Source: a bacterium (GTDB lineage Bacteria > Bdellovibrionota > Bdellovibrionia > Bdellovibrionales > UBA1609). Taken from it: 5,798 bases of DNA. Under the pieces are notes generated by a model. It had not been told where the DNA came from. It did no database searches and saw only the letters and a program-made list of their open reading frames with translations. Of the stretch, positions 5,065 to 5,798 are shown in pieces (position 1 is the stretch's first letter; the number at the start of each line of letters is the position of its first letter). The stretch is taken from NCBI GenBank assembly GCA_021784635.1, contig JAJYHS010000147.1, positions 1 to 5,798 of the forward strand. Reading direction: 5' to 3'. A program made the position numbers and the translations under genes.

Positions 5065-5798
5065 ATGGATGAAAAAAATAACCCAGGTTTGCCCGTCAGT
5101 TATCAAGCCAAGCGAAACGCTCTCGTCGCATGCGCACTCATGATTATTGTTGCGATTATCGGTGTTTTTGGCGCGCGAAAATTGCAAACGAAATATTCAG
5201 TGATGCAGTTTTTGCCCGATCACCATCCTGCAATTCAAATGGATAAAAAAGTTCGCGGATACTTTCACATCAAAGATCTGCCAACCTTTGTGGGTTTAGT
5301 AACCCTTAAGCCCAACCAAAACGGGACGTGGTTACAAAAACATCGGATGACCCAGTTGACGGCATTAACAAATAAAATTCAAACAGCCGCCGGAGTTTAT
5401 CGCGTTCTCAGCTTATCGAACGTGAACGCGGCAGCGCAAAAACGTGGAGTCTTAAGTGTAGGGCCGTTAATTCAAGTTACCCCGCAAAAAAAATGGCAGC
5501 AACGAATTAGCGGAGACCCTCTTCTTGTACCGATGCTCATTTCAAAGCACTACCGGACAATTCTTATTTATGTTCAGCTTAAAAACGCGAACGTCCATCT
5601 TTTGGCGAATTTTTATTCCACGTTTCGCAAAGATTTGAAACAAGGTTTTCAACACGAGCAAACGAGCGTCGGCGGCGTTCCTGCCGTTCAAACAGAATTA
5701 GGGTTGTTACTGAGTAAAGAGTTGAGAAACTTTATTGCGCTAACGATTTTAGCGTGCGCCATAACGTTAATTCTGATTTTTAGCACAATTTCAACGAT
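5065..5798 (+). CDS. MMPL/RND-family transporter, N-terminal part (cut by window edge)
   Basis: The first 244 residues of an inner-membrane RND-superfamily exporter of the MMPL/HAE3 type, which includes the hopanoid-associated HpnN proteins. I translated it by hand from the ATG at 5065; the frame is open to the window end. A short cytoplasmic N-terminus leads to TM1 (about 19-36). A periplasmic loop of about 185 residues follows, then the start of TM2 (about 222-243). This is the expected RND first-repeat layout. YSVMQFLPDHHPAI (44-57), directly after TM1, matches the 'Y-v--fLP--hP' region of MMPL pumps. SVGGVPAVQTELG (201-213), just before TM2, matches their conserved GG-P segment. Full-length members have about 750-900 residues with 12 TMs; the proton-relay residues in TM4 lie outside the window. 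No clear Shine-Dalgarno precedes the ATG, and the leader is A-rich. Known partners are LolA-like carriers such as the gene at 1-760. The substrate is probably a lipid, by family analogy. Confidence 0.85.
   Translation, partial: MDEKNNPGLPVSYQAKRNALVACALMIIVAIIGVFGARKLQTKYSVMQFLPDHHPAIQMDKKVRGYFHIKDLPTFVGLVTLKPNQNGTWLQKHRMTQLTALTNKIQTAAGVYRVLSLSNVNAAAQKRGVLSVGPLIQVTPQKKWQQRISGDPLLVPMLISKHYRTILIYVQLKNANVHLLANFYSTFRKDLKQGFQHEQTSVGGVPAVQTELGLLLSKELRNFIALTILACAITLILIFSTIST

Noticed and set aside
4948..5187. Minus-strand frame of 79 codons overlapping the MMPL start
   Set aside because: Antisense to the MMPL TM1 region; no ribosome site, no recognisable protein, and the MMPL reading frame explains the sequence.

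Overview
The window comes from a diderm (Gram-negative-type) bacterium with moderate GC content. The evidence is an outer-membrane beta-barrel, a LolA-like periplasmic carrier and an RND/MMPL transporter, all encoded here. The lineage cannot be fixed from the sequence; a Bdellovibrionota or deltaproteobacterial relative is a guess only. No RNA genes, insertion sequences, CRISPR arrays or phage genes were seen. Coding density is very high.

Layout, left to right. (1) Positions 1-760, minus strand: a LolA-like 'outer membrane lipoprotein-sorting' protein whose C-terminal end runs off the left edge. (2) Positions 831-2114, plus strand, divergent from (1) across a 70-bp gap: an outer-membrane beta-barrel resembling the DUF1302 type. 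(3) Positions 2111-3601, minus strand: an exported protein of about 496 residues that I do not recognise by sequence. Its layout (paired cysteines, long amphipathic helix, two beta-rich halves) is reminiscent of BPI/TULIP lipid-binding proteins. (4) Positions 3601-4854, minus strand: a membrane-bound family 2 glycosyltransferase of the CrtQ/HpnB-like type. Genes 4 and 3 form a tightly coupled two-gene operon (TGATG junction). (5) Positions 5065-5798, plus strand, divergent from (4) across a 210-bp gap: the N-terminal third or so of an MMPL/RND (HAE3-like) transporter, cut by the right edge.

How they may work together. MMPL transporters, LolA/DUF1329-like carriers and DUF1302-like barrels are known to occur together in Proteobacteria. 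Here the three surround a lipid-type glycosyltransferase and a candidate periplasmic lipid-binding protein. The simplest reading is an envelope lipid module. The glycosyltransferase would modify a lipid at the inner membrane, the MMPL pump would extract it, the LolA-like and TULIP-like proteins would carry it across the periplasm, and the barrel would be the outer-membrane component. The family calls for the transporter, carrier, barrel and glycosyltransferase rest on visible motifs. The TULIP call and the joint pathway are inference.

Regulatory features are modest: two divergent intergenic regions with candidate promoters and small palindromes, and a convergent junction in which the two stop codons share bases and each transcript has a candidate stem-loop lying inside the opposite gene.
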